Shown here: one piece after another, positions 42,501-52,922 of the stretch
Layout: every line of letters starts with the position of its first letter
Position numbering within the stretch: position 1 is the first letter of the stretch
Assembly (NCBI RefSeq): GCF_963583255.1
Contig: NC_084815.1
Coordinates: 20,772,307 to 20,836,306 of the forward strand
From: Pyrus communis
Taxonomy: Eukaryota; Streptophyta; Magnoliopsida; Rosales; Rosaceae
Length of the DNA: 64,000 nt
Direction: 5' to 3'
Notes under the pieces: model-generated
The model's database searches: none
The model's input: the letters and a program-made list of their open reading frames with translations, nothing else
What the model was told of the DNA's origin: nothing
Translations under genes and position numbers: made by a program

Positions 42501-44310
42501 AATAGATAGATATTCATTCCTCAAATTTTTGCATATCAAATCTAGAGCTTATACCAGACGAATTGGCAAGTCCGAAAAGTTAAGTTCCAGAGCTGGAGCT
42601 ACAGAAGGTGCCCCTATACGTCGTCCTGGGCTGATGTAATACTGCAACAAGCTTAAGTGTTATATTAAGATGATGAAACTGTTACTAGGCCACCATGTAC
42701 GTTGCACAGATTTGAATACGAGAGTACAAAGGGAAAGAAACGTCATTGACATTTAAAAACATAATTGTAATCTTGTGTTAAAAAGGAAAATCTGATTGTA
42801 ACATAACAGCATACAATTGCCAAAACACATCGACTACAAGTTGATCATGTTCAAGACCCTCGTAAATCTATTGTTAGCTACAAGATAAAAAAGGTTTAAG
42901 CTTGCATATTCACTTGTGCATTCTAACCTACTAGCTTTCAGATAACCATATCAAAATACCCCATCGTCAAAACACATCATAGTACTTGAAACCAAATATG
43001 TGAAGTAAAACAAAACTTAATGGTGCAAAACATGAAAACCAAGCAATTGCAGTAAAAACCAGAACTTTGGATAGGTAATAACCTTGCTTTCGGTCTGGTC
43101 TTCCTTCTTTCCCAATTCTTCTCTCTGCTTTGCCTTGTCCTTAGACACCTTCAAATCAATTTGATAAAGTTCAAAACACCAAGAAACACAAAGTGAGCAC
43201 CAACAACACAAATACTTCCTGCAATCATACAAGGCCAAACGTATTAATGTCTCAAATACTAAATGCAGGCCCAAAGTCCCGATTTGTTTCGGACAAATTT
43301 CACCACAAAGATGTATGTGAAAGAAAAACATGATCTTTAACAAATATGAAATGTGCCTCCATTTCGAGTCAATTCCGCATACAGAGATCATCATCTTTAA
43401 CTAACCGATTAACACATTCTTTACTCTATTACACATGCATACATGAATTTCTCAGCTAAACCGAAGAAAGCTGAGGCCACGAAAACACGAAAAGTCTCAA
43501 TCTTTCAACCATAAACATACATAAGCAAATGCTTAATGCAAAACAAGAGAGATATACCTGCTTGTTTTTCCTTCTCCGAGGGTGATTCAACTTGCAATTC
43601 CATCCGAACTTACAATTGCCAGTCTTCGGATGGTACGAACAGTCTCCAGCTTCCGGCCTCAATGGGTACTGATTCCTTCTGCTAGTCTCCTCAACAACCT
43701 TCTTCTCCACCTCACCGCCATTCTCATTCCCTCCTCCGCTGCCGCTGCTGCTGCTTTCGCTCTCTCTCTCCTTCTCATTTTCCTTTTCCTTTTCAGTCTC
43801 TCTCTCCTTCTCCTCTTCTTCTTTTTCCTCCTTTTCCTTCAAACTCAATTTCCGAATCCCATCAACGATGGAAGGATCGAAGCTCCGATCCTCATCGAGG
43901 AAGGCGGGGTCGAATTGCTGAATCTCATCGAGCACGGCGGGGCCGAGTGTCCGAATCCAATCAAGGATTTCAACAACGGACGGCTCAGGAGACGGAACAG
44001 AAGGGGGATTTTGAGGAACGTCTACGCTTTCAGAAAATTCCGAAGGGAAAGCAGGGCCCAAGTTCCGAATCTCAACGGTGGGGTCGAATTGCTGAATCTC
44101 TTGAAGGAGGGCAGGGTCGCGATTCCTAATCCTATTGAGCACGGCGGGGTCGAGCGTCCGAATCCAATCAACGAGATCGGACGGCGCAGGTGACGGAACA
44201 GACGTCGGATTTAGGGGAACTTCGACGCCTCTGAATCTGAAGTACTTATAAATTACGACCAGCACTGACAATGACACCGGTAGGACAATACCCGCCGCTG
44301 AAAAAAACAT
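24558..44310 (-). CDS. CCCH zinc-finger protein (ZFN-like), copy A, with amplified internal exon pairs
   Basis: Plant CCCH proteins of this class bind RNA or DNA. Order on the minus strand: exon 1 44310-43558; sixteen A/B exon pairs (43148 down to 30330, listed separately); exon C 30178-29978; exon D 29483-29214; exon E 24656-24558 (TGA). All junctions are phase 0. Exon 1 has a probable N-terminal membrane helix (GIVLPVSLSVLVVIY), 11-residue LDxIRxxDPA repeats, an acidic E/K-rich stretch and finger 1 (CSYHPKTGNC...CKLNHP). Exons C, D and E each hold one intact C-x8-C-x5-C-x3-H finger; finger 2 is degenerate. Using one exon pair gives 491 residues; all sixteen would give about 1,271, but one B exon holds a stop. 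The frame is open 30 codons 5' of the chosen ATG, back to a TAG. Splicing is inferred. Confidence 0.75.
24849..28968. mobile_element. 4.1-kb insertion specific to copy A, type unknown
   Basis: Compared with copy B (54174 to about 54233), copy A carries about 4.1 kb of extra sequence between exons D and E. The left flank '...gcaaggtcaaatta' and right flank 'gcaaaaagattt' are shared. The insert has a GC-richer start (about 24950-25160), T-rich runs, a (CCCT)n run and spliced-exon-like islands (about 25354-25392, 28582-28677, 28788-28850). No transposase, reverse transcriptase or clear terminal repeats were seen. It could be a nonautonomous element that captured a host gene fragment. Confidence 0.5.
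27441..27464. repeat. (CCCT)n microsatellite
   Basis: About six tandem CCCT/CTCC tetramers inside the copy-A-specific insertion. Confidence 0.9.
30330..42641 (-). other. Exon B copies 1-16 (29 codons, degenerate CCCH finger 2 and linker)
   Basis: Coordinates: B16 42641..42555, B15 41853..41767, B14 41042..40956, B13 40223..40137, B12 39400..39314, B11 38588..38502, B10 37770..37684, B9 36951..36865, B8 36128..36042, B7 35314..35228, B6 34495..34409, B5 33677..33591, B4 32858..32772, B3 32035..31949, B2 31217..31131, B1 30416..30330. All are exactly 87 bp. Typical translation starts [16 protein letters not shown] and ends ALELNFSGLPIRP. Compared with the intact exon of pseudogene P (51937-52056), 33 bp covering the Cys/His residues are missing in frame, so no copy can bind zinc here. 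B7 has an in-frame TGA; B4 has acceptor AA instead of AG. Confidence 0.85.
30822..43148 (-). other. Exon A copies 1-16 (charged, coiled-coil-like, 22-28 codons)
   Basis: Coordinates (start..end on minus): A16 43148..43083, A15 42329..42264, A14 41549..41484, A13 40730..40665, A12 39911..39837, A11 39094..39029, A10 38276..38211, A9 37458..37393, A8 36639..36565, A7 35816..35751, A6 35002..34937, A5 34183..34118, A4 33365..33300, A3 32546..32472, A2 31723..31658, A1 30905..30822. Each begins VSKDKAKQREEL (VSKAKAK in A4, A6, A9; VSKDKVK in A14) and ends QTESK or a close variant. Acceptor is 'ttgaag', donor 'gttatt' (gttatg in A5). Length differs only by whole 9-bp steps coding EEL: 22 codons in twelve copies, 25 in A3, A8, A12, and 28 in A1. 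No copy has a stop. Confidence 0.85.
31658..39911 (-). repeat. Higher-order repeat: five-unit block, period 4,093 bp
   Basis: Corresponding exon starts are separated by exactly 4,093 bp in eight consecutive pairs: A2/A7, B3/B8, A3/A8, B4/B9, A4/A9, B5/B10, A5/A10 and B6/B11; A6/A11 differ by 4,092 and A7/A12 by 4,095. Matching variants support it: A3 and A8 share the extra EEL and EQTESK, A4 and A9 share SKAKAK, A5 and A10 share LEKKQD with identical flanks. A further copy of the A9-B10-A10 block recurs at A15-B16-A16 (offset 4,871-4,872), and units 13 and 14 are near-identical at 819 bp. Confidence 0.85.
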
Positions 44311-44690
44311 AGCTTTTGTGCTGATGGCGGCGGCGGATGCGGCGGCGACGTTAGCTGAAACTGGGTTGCTAGGTTTTTGCTGTGAACTTGCAACTAGCAA
44401 CTACATTATGGATGAAACAAACTCTCTCATATGATCAAATATACATTGACTGCCTAAATCAAAGTCTGCTCTGTCCAGAGGCATGTTTGGATTGCTTTTC
44501 AATTCCAAAACTGCTTTATGAAAAGCTGAGAATCTCATAATAGAGAATGACTTACATGGAACATGTAACATATCTTCTAGTAGTTGGTGTTTAAGCAAAT
44601 GTTGATACAATGTGACAATATCTTAAAATAATTATGCGTTGACATGTAATATCTATGTGTAGGCTAAGTCCTCCTTTATAATAATACTCA
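44311..44690 (-). promoter_or_regulatory. 5' flank of CCCH copy A, cut by a gypsy LTR
   Basis: Closely similar to the copy B flank at 57406-57787 up to 'taatactca', after which the gypsy LTR begins at 44691. Only about 290 bp of original sequence remain upstream of the exon 1 frame, so any distal promoter has been displaced by the retroelement. No clear TATA box was assigned. Confidence 0.45.
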
Positions 44691-46652
44691 TGACATGCCC
44701 TGATCCTTTGTCCAAATGACAATAAGATGGTCACGTGCTAGCTGACATTCGAGGGTGACGCAAGCCATTTTATGAATGCATATGCCAAGAACATGTGAAA
44801 CATGCATAATAATTTCACACGTAACTACGCAATATAGTATTCAAGTATAAACCTTAGCAAAATATAATAATCCACTACCAAAAATTTAAAGTGATAATGC
44901 ATGACATGTTCAGAGCATACTACTAATTCAAAATACAAGCAGAAGGGATATTAGAAAGTGCAATTACACGAGATGTCCTACGCAGAGAGGATGACACAAA
45001 TTCATTGATATGGGAATGTCTTGTAGCTCGGGTCGTATGCCTCGTTCCTAGATCTTAAGGGGGCGCAAAACAAAACCTGAGTGGACCAAGTTTATATATA
45101 GTAATAATAAAACAGTTATTCTTCAACGTACTAACCCCCAGTTTTAGAAAACTCGTATAGTATAATAAGTAATAGGTTTTCCGAAAACCCTAGTATGTCA
45201 TAAAACCTTCATAAAACATATATCGTATATAGTGTGTTTAGTAGGGGTATCACAATCACCCGAAGGCCCTACATCGCCCGCCCAAAGGCGTATATAAATC
45301 TTCCGCACGAAGGCATATATAAATGAATATCCACTAAGTAAGCACAAAAAATCATAAACGTAATCTTTCCAAAATATATCTCATTGGAACTTAATGGCTC
45401 AAACATCATATCATAAATCATATTCATAAATATCTCAATAACGTAAATTCGATAAAGCATGATATTTCATAAAGCGTAAATCCGATAACTCATTAAACGT
45501 TTCATAAAACATAGTCATGAAATCGTGTTTTTCATGTATGCATTTCTAGTGATTAAATCATGCATTTTAGAAGGGGTCCACTCACAATTTCTTCGTTACC
45601 AACGTGCCGTTCAACAATAGGGAGGATGGGGTCATCTCAAACGACACACCTAAACACAAAAGAGAACAATTTAGTAAACACTAGTACCTCTAAGGAGGTG
45701 TGTGCGCTCCTGGCCATCGCTGCACCACGTGCAACCTTACGCGCCCATGAGTAAAGGATACTCACCTTCCTCGCGAGGCCTGAAACTGGTTGGTTTCTAG
45801 GCTCATTTCTCAACCATCTTCGATGTTTCAAAAGCCAACATGAAGCTCGACATGAAGATCAGAGATTCATACCAAGTTAGGACTAAGTGGTGGTCGGAGT
45901 TGGCCGAAAAATGGCCTCAAAATCACTGTCTTTACTGGAAAATTGGGTAAGTTTTCCCATGAGTTTCCTACATCCAAAAGTTACCAAAACTTCTTTAAAC
46001 TACTCCCAAACACACATCAAGACACGATCTATAATTTTTGGACAAGGTTCGAGGCTTACCTTTGCCGGAGTAAGTGGAAATTCATCGAAGAGTCTCGATG
46101 AATAGTGGGGGCATTGTGCAGTGAAATATGAAGATTTTTGGGTGGTTCTCGTTCGTTTCTGGGTTCACAAGTAGGGTTGTTGGGTGGTGAGAGGTGATGT
46201 CGTTGTTGTGTTATTGTTGTTGTTGTGTTGTGTATAGCGCCCTCGGGGAAGGCTGGTTTGAGAGAGACCGAGAGGTAGAGAACGAGAGTGTAGAGAGAGA
46301 GATTTGATAGAAATGAAAAAGGGAAGGGGGAGATCTCGGCAAAAAATGAGGGGATTAGGGGACAAGAATCCATTGTGAACACCAGTGGCATATACATTAA
46401 GGTCACTAAAGACGAAACATGAAATATCCGAAAAACATTCGACGTTTCAAAAACGTAAAATCTTCGTTATAACTTCAAATTCGAACCTGTTCGCGCCCAT
46501 GCGTTCATGGCAATGAGTACAATAAGAATAAACTAAGAAAACTAGTAATACGAGTCACGACGAGATGGTCAACGTTCATGCCACAATGGCAATTTGGTAA
46601 TTTCACACCTTTAATATTATAAAATACGTAAAATTAAGGACAGGGTATCACA
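44691..46652 (-). mobile_element. 3' LTR of a Ty3/gypsy retrotransposon
   Basis: On the minus strand the LTR begins TGTGATACCC (46652) and ends GGCATGTCA (44691), about 1,962 bp. A purine-rich tract (gaagggggtag) sits just before its start, as expected for a polypurine tract. It is homologous along its length to the plus-oriented LTR at 60473-63213. It contains the 'cccgaaggcc' minisatellite-like motif near 45260-45310. Confidence 0.8.
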
Positions 46653-48085
46653 ATCTACCCCCTTCAGATAATTTTGTCCCCGAAATTTACTACCTCAAGT
46701 AAACAGGTACGGATATTGATTTCTCATCAGTTCTTTTATTTCCCAGGTCGTTTCCTCAATTGTGAGGTTCCCCCATAATACCTTTACCAACAGGATGACC
46801 TTATTTTTCAGCATTTTATCTTGTTAGTCGATAATCGCCATTGGCTCCACAGCATAACTCATGTCCTGACTCACTTATAACGGTTGTGGCTGTAAGACAT
46901 GAGATGGATCCGGTACGTACTATAAGCAATCGCACCAATTCTCTTTGTGATTCTATAGGGGCCGACATATCGAGGACTTAACTTTCCTTGTTTACCAAAA
47001 TGAACCACACCCTTTCAGGACGACAACGTCAGAAAGATAAAATCACCAATCTCATACTCACAATCCTTAGGATGTCAATCAGCGATGCTCTTCTATCAAT
47101 CTTGCATCATCTTCAAATTCTGCTTTATCAACTGGATGTTAGCGTTAATGGTGTCAACAATTTATGGCCCCACTAACACCCGCTCACCGACTTCAGTCCA
47201 GCACAGTGGTGTTCGGCACACCCTTCCATACAGTGCTTCGAAAAGTGTCATGCCGAAGCTGGAGTGGTAACTATTATTGTAGGCAAACTTGATCAATGGA
47301 AAATAATTATCCCAACTACCCTTCCATTGGAGAACACACATCATCAGCATGTCCTTCAAAGTTTAGATCTTCCTCTCAGATTAATCATCAATTTGTGGGT
47401 CATAGGCAGTGTTGTACAAAAAAGTTAAGTATTCATGGCATCATGGAATGCTCTCCAAAATATAAAGGTGAATCTTGGATTTCTGTCTGAAACAATGGTG
47501 ACAAGTAAACCGTGTAGTTTAACAATATTATCATTGAACAATTGTGCTAGCTTCTCTAATGTATAATTCTGTCAAATTAGTAAGAAATGAGCAGTCTTAG
47601 TGAGTCTATCCACAATCACCCATATGTCATCAAACCTTGACCGCGTGCTTGGTAACCCATACACAAAATCCATGATATATATTCCCACTTCCAAACGGAT
47701 ATAGAGAGATTCTGCATTAGCCCTTCTAGTTTATGTCTATCCGTTTTCACTTGCTGGCAAATTATACACCTCTTCACATACTTCGCAACATCTCATTTCA
47801 TCATATACCAATAGTAGAACGGATGAATAGTGTGATACAACTCTGTACTTCTCGGGTGCATGGCATACGCTAAAATGTGAGCTTCATCAAGAATTTCCTT
47901 TTCACAACTTCATTGTTTTTAGGCACGAATAATTTATTTCCCATCATCAAGGCTTCATCTATCCGGATCCTCAAATCTAGCCTCAATCCATTATGCAGCT
48001 GTTCATTTAGGTCTGCACACTACTAATTGTGCTCTTGAGCTTCCCGAACTAGATTCACCAAAATAGGCCTAATTTGGAAGTGCTC

Positions 48086-48603
48086 TGTTGATGCACAAAA
48101 TCGGCGGGGACTTTGGTACAACAGAAAGTGTCAAGTTTGTGACCTTCGCTAGGTTGCTCTGGTCATTAGTGTGGATAAGTATGTAAATGAATAGAGACAG
48201 GGAAACAAATAACACAAGATGTACGTGGTTCACCCAGATTGGCTACGTCCACGGAGTAGAGGAGTTCTCATTAGTTGTGAAGGGTTTACACAAATACATA
48301 GGTTCAAGCTCTCTTTTAGTGAGTTCTAGTGAATAGTTCAGTACAAATGACATTAGGGATTATTGTGGGAAAATGATCCTCTTTTATAGAAGAGAGTTTC
48401 TAGTTTTGTTGTGACATTGACACGCGTCGTGTTGTGATTGGCCTCTGATATCGACATGTGTTGCGCTGTAATTGGCCTCTGATACCGACACGTCTCGCGT
48501 TGTGATTGGCCTCCTAGTTTGAGGAAAAGTCTTGTGGGTCCTTGACGGTATGCTGTTGACCGGTGCTTAGTAGTTTCGGGATTGGTCAAATATGGTACAA
48601 ACA
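48086..48603. mobile_element. Solo LTR nested in the gypsy element, with 5-bp target duplication
   Basis: Starts TGTTGATGCAC and ends GGTACAAACA (TG...CA). It is flanked by perfect direct repeats TGCTC at 48081-48085 and 48604-48608. Length 518 bp. It interrupts the pol sequence of the host element, so it is younger. Internal 35-bp repeats lie near its right end. Probably left by LTR-LTR recombination of a copia- or gypsy-type element. Confidence 0.85.
48412..48515. repeat. Three ~35-bp tandem repeats inside the solo LTR
   Basis: Three degenerate copies of a block with 'gacacg...gttgtgattggcctc'. Such repeats near the LTR end may be enhancer-like; that is inference. Confidence 0.75.
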
Positions 48604-49617
48604 TGCTCCAACAATGTTTCCTGGGGATCTGGTGTCACCGCAATGCCAGTTCCTCTAAGAGAAAAGAATAGCAGAACATAGATAGCTTGTAGGGAAGTAA
48701 GCTGTCCGAAGGATTTCTGGCTAAGAGCATCGGCTACGACATTTGCATGACCAGGATGATACTCAATAGTGCAATCGTAGTCACTAGTAAGTTCCATCCA
48801 CCTTCTTTGTCTCAAGTTCAACTCCTTATAGGTGAAGACATACTTCAAGCTCTTGTGATCCGTAAAAATGTGGCACTTCTCGTCGTATAGGTAATGTCAC
48901 CAAAATTTTAAAGTAAAGATTACTGCTCCAAGTTCCAGATCATGAATGGGGTAATTTTTCTCGGGAGGTTTCAGTTGTTTGGAAGCATAGGCGATAACTT
49001 TCCTATGCTACATCAGAACACAACCTAAGCCTGACAAGGATATATCATTATAGATTTCAAACTCACCGTCATCGTCCGAAAGAGCAAAGACGAGGGCATG
49101 AGTAAGACGATGTTTAAGCTCTTGAAAACTCTATTTGTATTTTCATCCCGTTCAATTTTGACTCCCTTCCAGGTCAATTTAGTAAGAGGCAAGGCAATCA
49201 CCGAGAAATCCTGCACAAAGTGTCGATAATAACCAACCATCCCAAGAAAATCCCTCACTTCTGTGACATTCTTCAATTGTTCCCACGTTGCCACTGCAGA
49301 AATCTTATAAGGGTCTACGTAAATTGCCTCAGCAGAAACCATATACCCGAGGAAACTGATTTGATCTAACCAAAATTAATACTTACCAAAATCAAACACT
49401 AACTTCAAATATTTTGTATGCTCGACATTACCCTTAGAGTAAATCAAAATGTCATCGATAAATACAATCATAAACCAGTTAAGATACGGTTTGAAAACTC
49501 TGTTCATCAAATCCATGAAAGCTGCAGGTGCATTCGTTAATCCAAAAAGCATGACACGAAATTCATAATGTCCATACCGAGTGCGAAAAGTGGTCATGGG
49601 TACATTTTTATTTTGGA

Positions 49618-50683
49618 TCAGCAGCTAGTGGTCATATGTGATTATGTGGATTTTTTTTTTTCAAAAAGTGAAATGACTAAAATGTCATTTGTTGACTAAA
49701 TGTAATTATACGAGGATGTATTTTATTGTATTTCTTGCCATATTTGGATAGAGCTCGATCTTCCGAACGCGTAGGCGCAAACTGTTTGTGAAACAGAGTT
49801 ATAACGAATAATATATGAACGAGCGAAGTTAGGGGTGAAATGGTCATTTGACCATAATTTAGATTGCTCCAGATAATTGTGAGGTGCCACATGTGTGGCA
49901 TTGGCGGGAAAAGAGAGAGCACTGCCTAATCAGAAAACAAGGAAGGAGGGAAAGGAGAGAACAAGGAAAGAAGGGAGAGAACCGGGTTCTCCATTTGACC
50001 CATGTGACCCGACCCGTTTCCTTTGTCTTCTTCAATGGTTTTCGTCAGTTTTTGCGGCAAACCACATCAATCAAACCTTGGGAAATCACTCCATGGCCAT
50101 CCCTCTACCTAATACACCCCAAATTTCATACAAAATTGGCCTTGATTGTGTGAAAACCGCACGAGGGTGCGGCGGGTTCAAGGACGGCGATTGGCTGATT
50201 TTGAAAGCCTCACCATCAACCACCACCACCAATAGACTCTCCTCAACCTCAGGAACAAAGCACATGCATTGGTTGGGGTGTCGGAGCTGTTTTGGAGTCG
50301 AATCAAGAACACTCAATTTCAAGGGTTTCCGGTGGGTTTGAGTGAAATTAGGGTTTTCCCGGCCGAATTGGAATTTGGCCCAAGTATGAAAATTGCTCCC
50401 CTCATTGAGATATTCATTTCTGTAAATTTTGAGAATTTTTGGAAATAGTTGAATTTTCCGGCTAGCCGAGGCGGCCGACCGCCACCCGCGGCGGTGTGTG
50501 CGGCGGCGCGTGGCCAGAATGTCGTCAATACTATGTTTAGGCTAAATTGGATGCCGTGAAGTCAGTCTTGATATTTGTATGACATAGATTAATTGTACGA
50601 ACCTAAGTTCATTACAATACTGTGCTTGATCAATTTGTTACTTTAATACATTGTAATACATAATATTTGAGGACCTTAGGAAC
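49618..50683. other. LTR-like fragment without a supported gene
   Basis: Contains 'gcgtaggcgcaaa' and 'gagttataac' motifs also found in the LTR at 60473-63213, plus 'ttttccggc'-type text typical of these LTRs, so it is probably a diverged gypsy LTR piece. A GC-rich island (50460-50520) ends it. ORFs here show no family similarity. Confidence 0.4.
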
Positions 50684-52056
50684 TTACGGATCAGGAATCT
50701 GATGTACCGATTTGCCATAGCGACTGTTATGCGTGCAAATGTTCTGATCCTGGGTTTTGAAACAAATTTTGTGTGATCAATGGCGTGCAATCATGTAATA
50801 TGCGATCAAACGGAGGCTCATAGAACAGAGGGAAGAGAACAATTAGTTAATAATATTTATGATTCGAGAACAATTGTCCTCACATAGTATTTCATTTGTT
50901 TTACCTTCATGTATCACAAAGTGAAAACCCTTCTAGGATCATATTCCGAAATTATGAACTCGTTATAAAAGGCATGATCAGAGAAGGGTGAACTTACCGG
51001 TCTCAAGGGCAGGTGAATTTGATTCTGTTGTGGATGTTGCTTGTAGATGTTGGTTTCAGCCACTGAGTTGTTCATCATGTATGGCGGACGCGCAGGCACG
51101 CTTCTTTCTGGTGCATATGCTGGAGCCTAAAAGTTCACAACGAAACACAATAGGGATGCCAGTTAACAATCGAGACCTCACGAACTGATAAGGATGCCAA
51201 TTGACGAGTTGTGAATGCAGAGATATGAACTAAAAAAATTACTCTAACTGTTGCAGACAGCAATTTGTCAAACTATTGGGAACTTTAAGTCCTGGTTATA
51301 GATCAAAACTCATAGCAAACGTGGACGAGCAAATTATTAATTTATGAGCCAGAAATGAATAAAAAGAGCATGGCTGAAAAGTATAAGAAAGTTAAACATA
51401 CAAAATGATCGTGATCTAACATTCCTGATAAAGTGTAAACTGGTATATCAAAGTGATCAACGTTATTCAAACCTGAGACTATAAGATGGGAAAGTTAAAT
51501 AAAAGTACCTGATAACCATTCTATTCTGAATTTTGAGAAGAAACCACATGAGGTGGTGGAATCATCAATGTTGAGTAAACCGGAGCCTCATTCAAAGGCC
51601 TTGGTGCAGACCACGGTGCCACTGTTGATTGTGATGCACCTTGTAACGATGCAGGACCACCATTACCATATCCAGATGGGGGATGAGATCCTCCTGTGGC
51701 TGTAGGATCAGGGTGGTTAAACCTGCAGTTCGATGCATACTTGCAGGAGCCATTTCGCATATGGTAGGGACACTCCCTCTCACCCTGTAACAAGTAAAAA
51801 TAAATATTTGCAGTAACTGACAGAGGCATAATAAATAGGTCCAACAAACCAAGAAAATAAGCAAAGATAAAATCTTAGAAATCGTGAATAGATATTCATT
51901 TCTCAAAACTTAGCAAGCTAGATATAAACTGTATACCGGTCGAATTGGCAGGCCCAGAAAGTTAAGCTCAAGAACTGGAGCTACAGAAGGTTTCTCTCTG
52001 CTGTGGCTGTATCTGCAATTTTTCCCATACTTACATCCACCCGACCTCAAGTAATA
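50684..52056 (-). pseudogene. CCCH zinc-finger pseudogene P (3' half only)
   Basis: Exons B to E of an older paralogue. Exon B 52056-51937 keeps an intact second finger (YYLRSGGCKYGKNCRYSHS, 40 codons). Exon C 51784-51509 has an intact finger (CPYHMRNGSC...CRFNHP) but a TAG at 51523-51521 where relatives have the Trp of the WNGYQ end. Exon D 51126-50998 has lost its finger by an in-frame deletion of about 47 codons. Exon E, starting at 50749, breaks off after CTHNSRYG and stops at 50684. Exon 1 and exon A are absent: upstream sequence changes to the NOI-bearing duplication near 52351. Confidence 0.85.
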
Positions 52057-52488
52057 CTGCAACAAGCTCAAGTGTTATAACATCATGAAACTGTTACTAG
52101 TCTGCCGTACACATTGCACATATTTGGATATAAGGCACCAAGAGAAGAATTGTTACTGACATCCGAAAGCATAATTGGAATTACTGTATAAAGGAATACC
52201 AGAATGTCATGAAAAAAGCATACAATTTCAAGAAAACGCATCCGTTGGAGATTGTCTAACTACTTACCAACTTGCTACAATTTATTCAAACACATGACAT
52301 GCCTCCCCATACGATATAAACAAATAAAGTTCAAAATCTCAAGATTTTGTGATCTAAAAGCGCTTTGAGTTATTTAAAAGCACTTTCATTTAGGCCATAA
52401 AAGCACTTTTAAGTGCTTTTCAGAAGCGTAAGTGCTTTTTAAATGATGACTCAATGTCATCGACTCTATTTCGCATGGAATATTGCAG

Positions 52489-52512
52489 AAGAAATGGTTT
52501 TTCAGTGGCTGA
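52489..52512 (+). pseudogene. Duplicated last exon of the NOI gene
   Basis: Seven codons plus stop in the same intron-exon context as 22928-22951, including the 'tattgcag' acceptor. The translation is KKWFFSG rather than KKWFCCG, so both presumed palmitoylated cysteines are lost. There is no NOI domain exon upstream; it is an orphan exon. Confidence 0.85.
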
Positions 52513-52922
52513 AGGAATCCACAACTGCTTATGGAGACGAGTTGATAATGCAAAAATAATAGGGTGGGACTGGGAGGAGCTACAAACAACTTAAAGACAA
52601 TTTTTCTTGTGCCCGGGAAAGATGTGGAACACCAAATCTCTCATATATATAAAGAAAACTTTTATTTTTCACTTCTGCATGAATTCTTTTGCCTTTCCAT
52701 ATCATAGGGATTCGACATGAAAAATGACATGCTGGCTGTTGACTGTTCGACGCAGTAACGCACTTCCTCTCCTTATATATATATAAATATGTTTTGTTGC
52801 ATATACAAGTGTGTAATGTAGAATGAGAAAAAAAAAAAAAAAAAAGAAGAAAGATTGGTGAACATAAAATTTTTAGAATTCTGTGGTTCTCAGTTTGATA
52901 ATTGGGACAAGAACATCACTTT

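Larger units (their letters stand above)
30224..43253 (-). repeat. Sixteen-unit tandem array of an exon pair within CCCH gene copy A
   Basis: Units average 816 bp (start-to-start 770-874). Each contains, in transcription order, exon A, an intron, exon B and an intron. Fifteen internal junctions share one breakpoint, where the intron 5' of exon A ('tgtctca') is fused to the intron 3' of exon B ('cagaaaattggtcc'). The outer edges rejoin single-copy sequence: left near 30228, right near 43252, where copy B continues 'aatactaaatgcagg'. Copy B has exactly one A and one B exon, so the array arose after the two genes split or collapsed in copy B. Confidence 0.92.
46653..49617 (-). mobile_element. 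Decayed gypsy pol region (RT, RNase H, integrase), 5'-truncated
   Basis: Minus-strand fragments in the gypsy order. Reverse transcriptase is at 49597-49376 ([20 protein letters not shown] and the active-site [10 protein letters not shown]). RT/RNase H connection is at 49342-49025 ([15 protein letters not shown]). RNase H end is at 48848-48615 ([14 protein letters not shown]). Integrase end is at 47359-47162 (AYNNSYHSSFGMTLFEALYG). Frames are broken by stops and shifts, and gag, protease and the 5' LTR are missing. Homology stops near 49617, so the element is truncated and cannot move by itself. Confidence 0.85.

Noticed and set aside
30224..43253. The ~816-bp repeats as a CRISPR-like or ordinary satellite array
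   Set aside because: Eukaryotic context, unit length, and the exon, splice-site and frame structure shared with a single-copy paralogue explain the array as amplified gene sequence.
30756..43394. Repeated minus-strand ORFs reading [18 protein letters not shown] in nearly every array unit, which look like a family of small cysteine-rich peptides
   Set aside because: The Cys-rich part is intron sequence read through into exon A; the acceptor 'ttgaag' before VSKDK separates them, and copy B's version is interrupted. The frame simply happens to stay open in all units because they are recent copies.
43582..44193. 203-residue plus-strand ORF opposite CCCH exon 1
   Set aside because: It is the antisense shadow of the E/K-rich, low-complexity exon 1; there is no splice, start or family support, and the equivalent on copy B is shorter and broken.
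49884..50341. Plus-strand ORFs of 89 and 148 residues
   Set aside because: Overlapping frames in LTR-like sequence, without recognisable domains or splice context.
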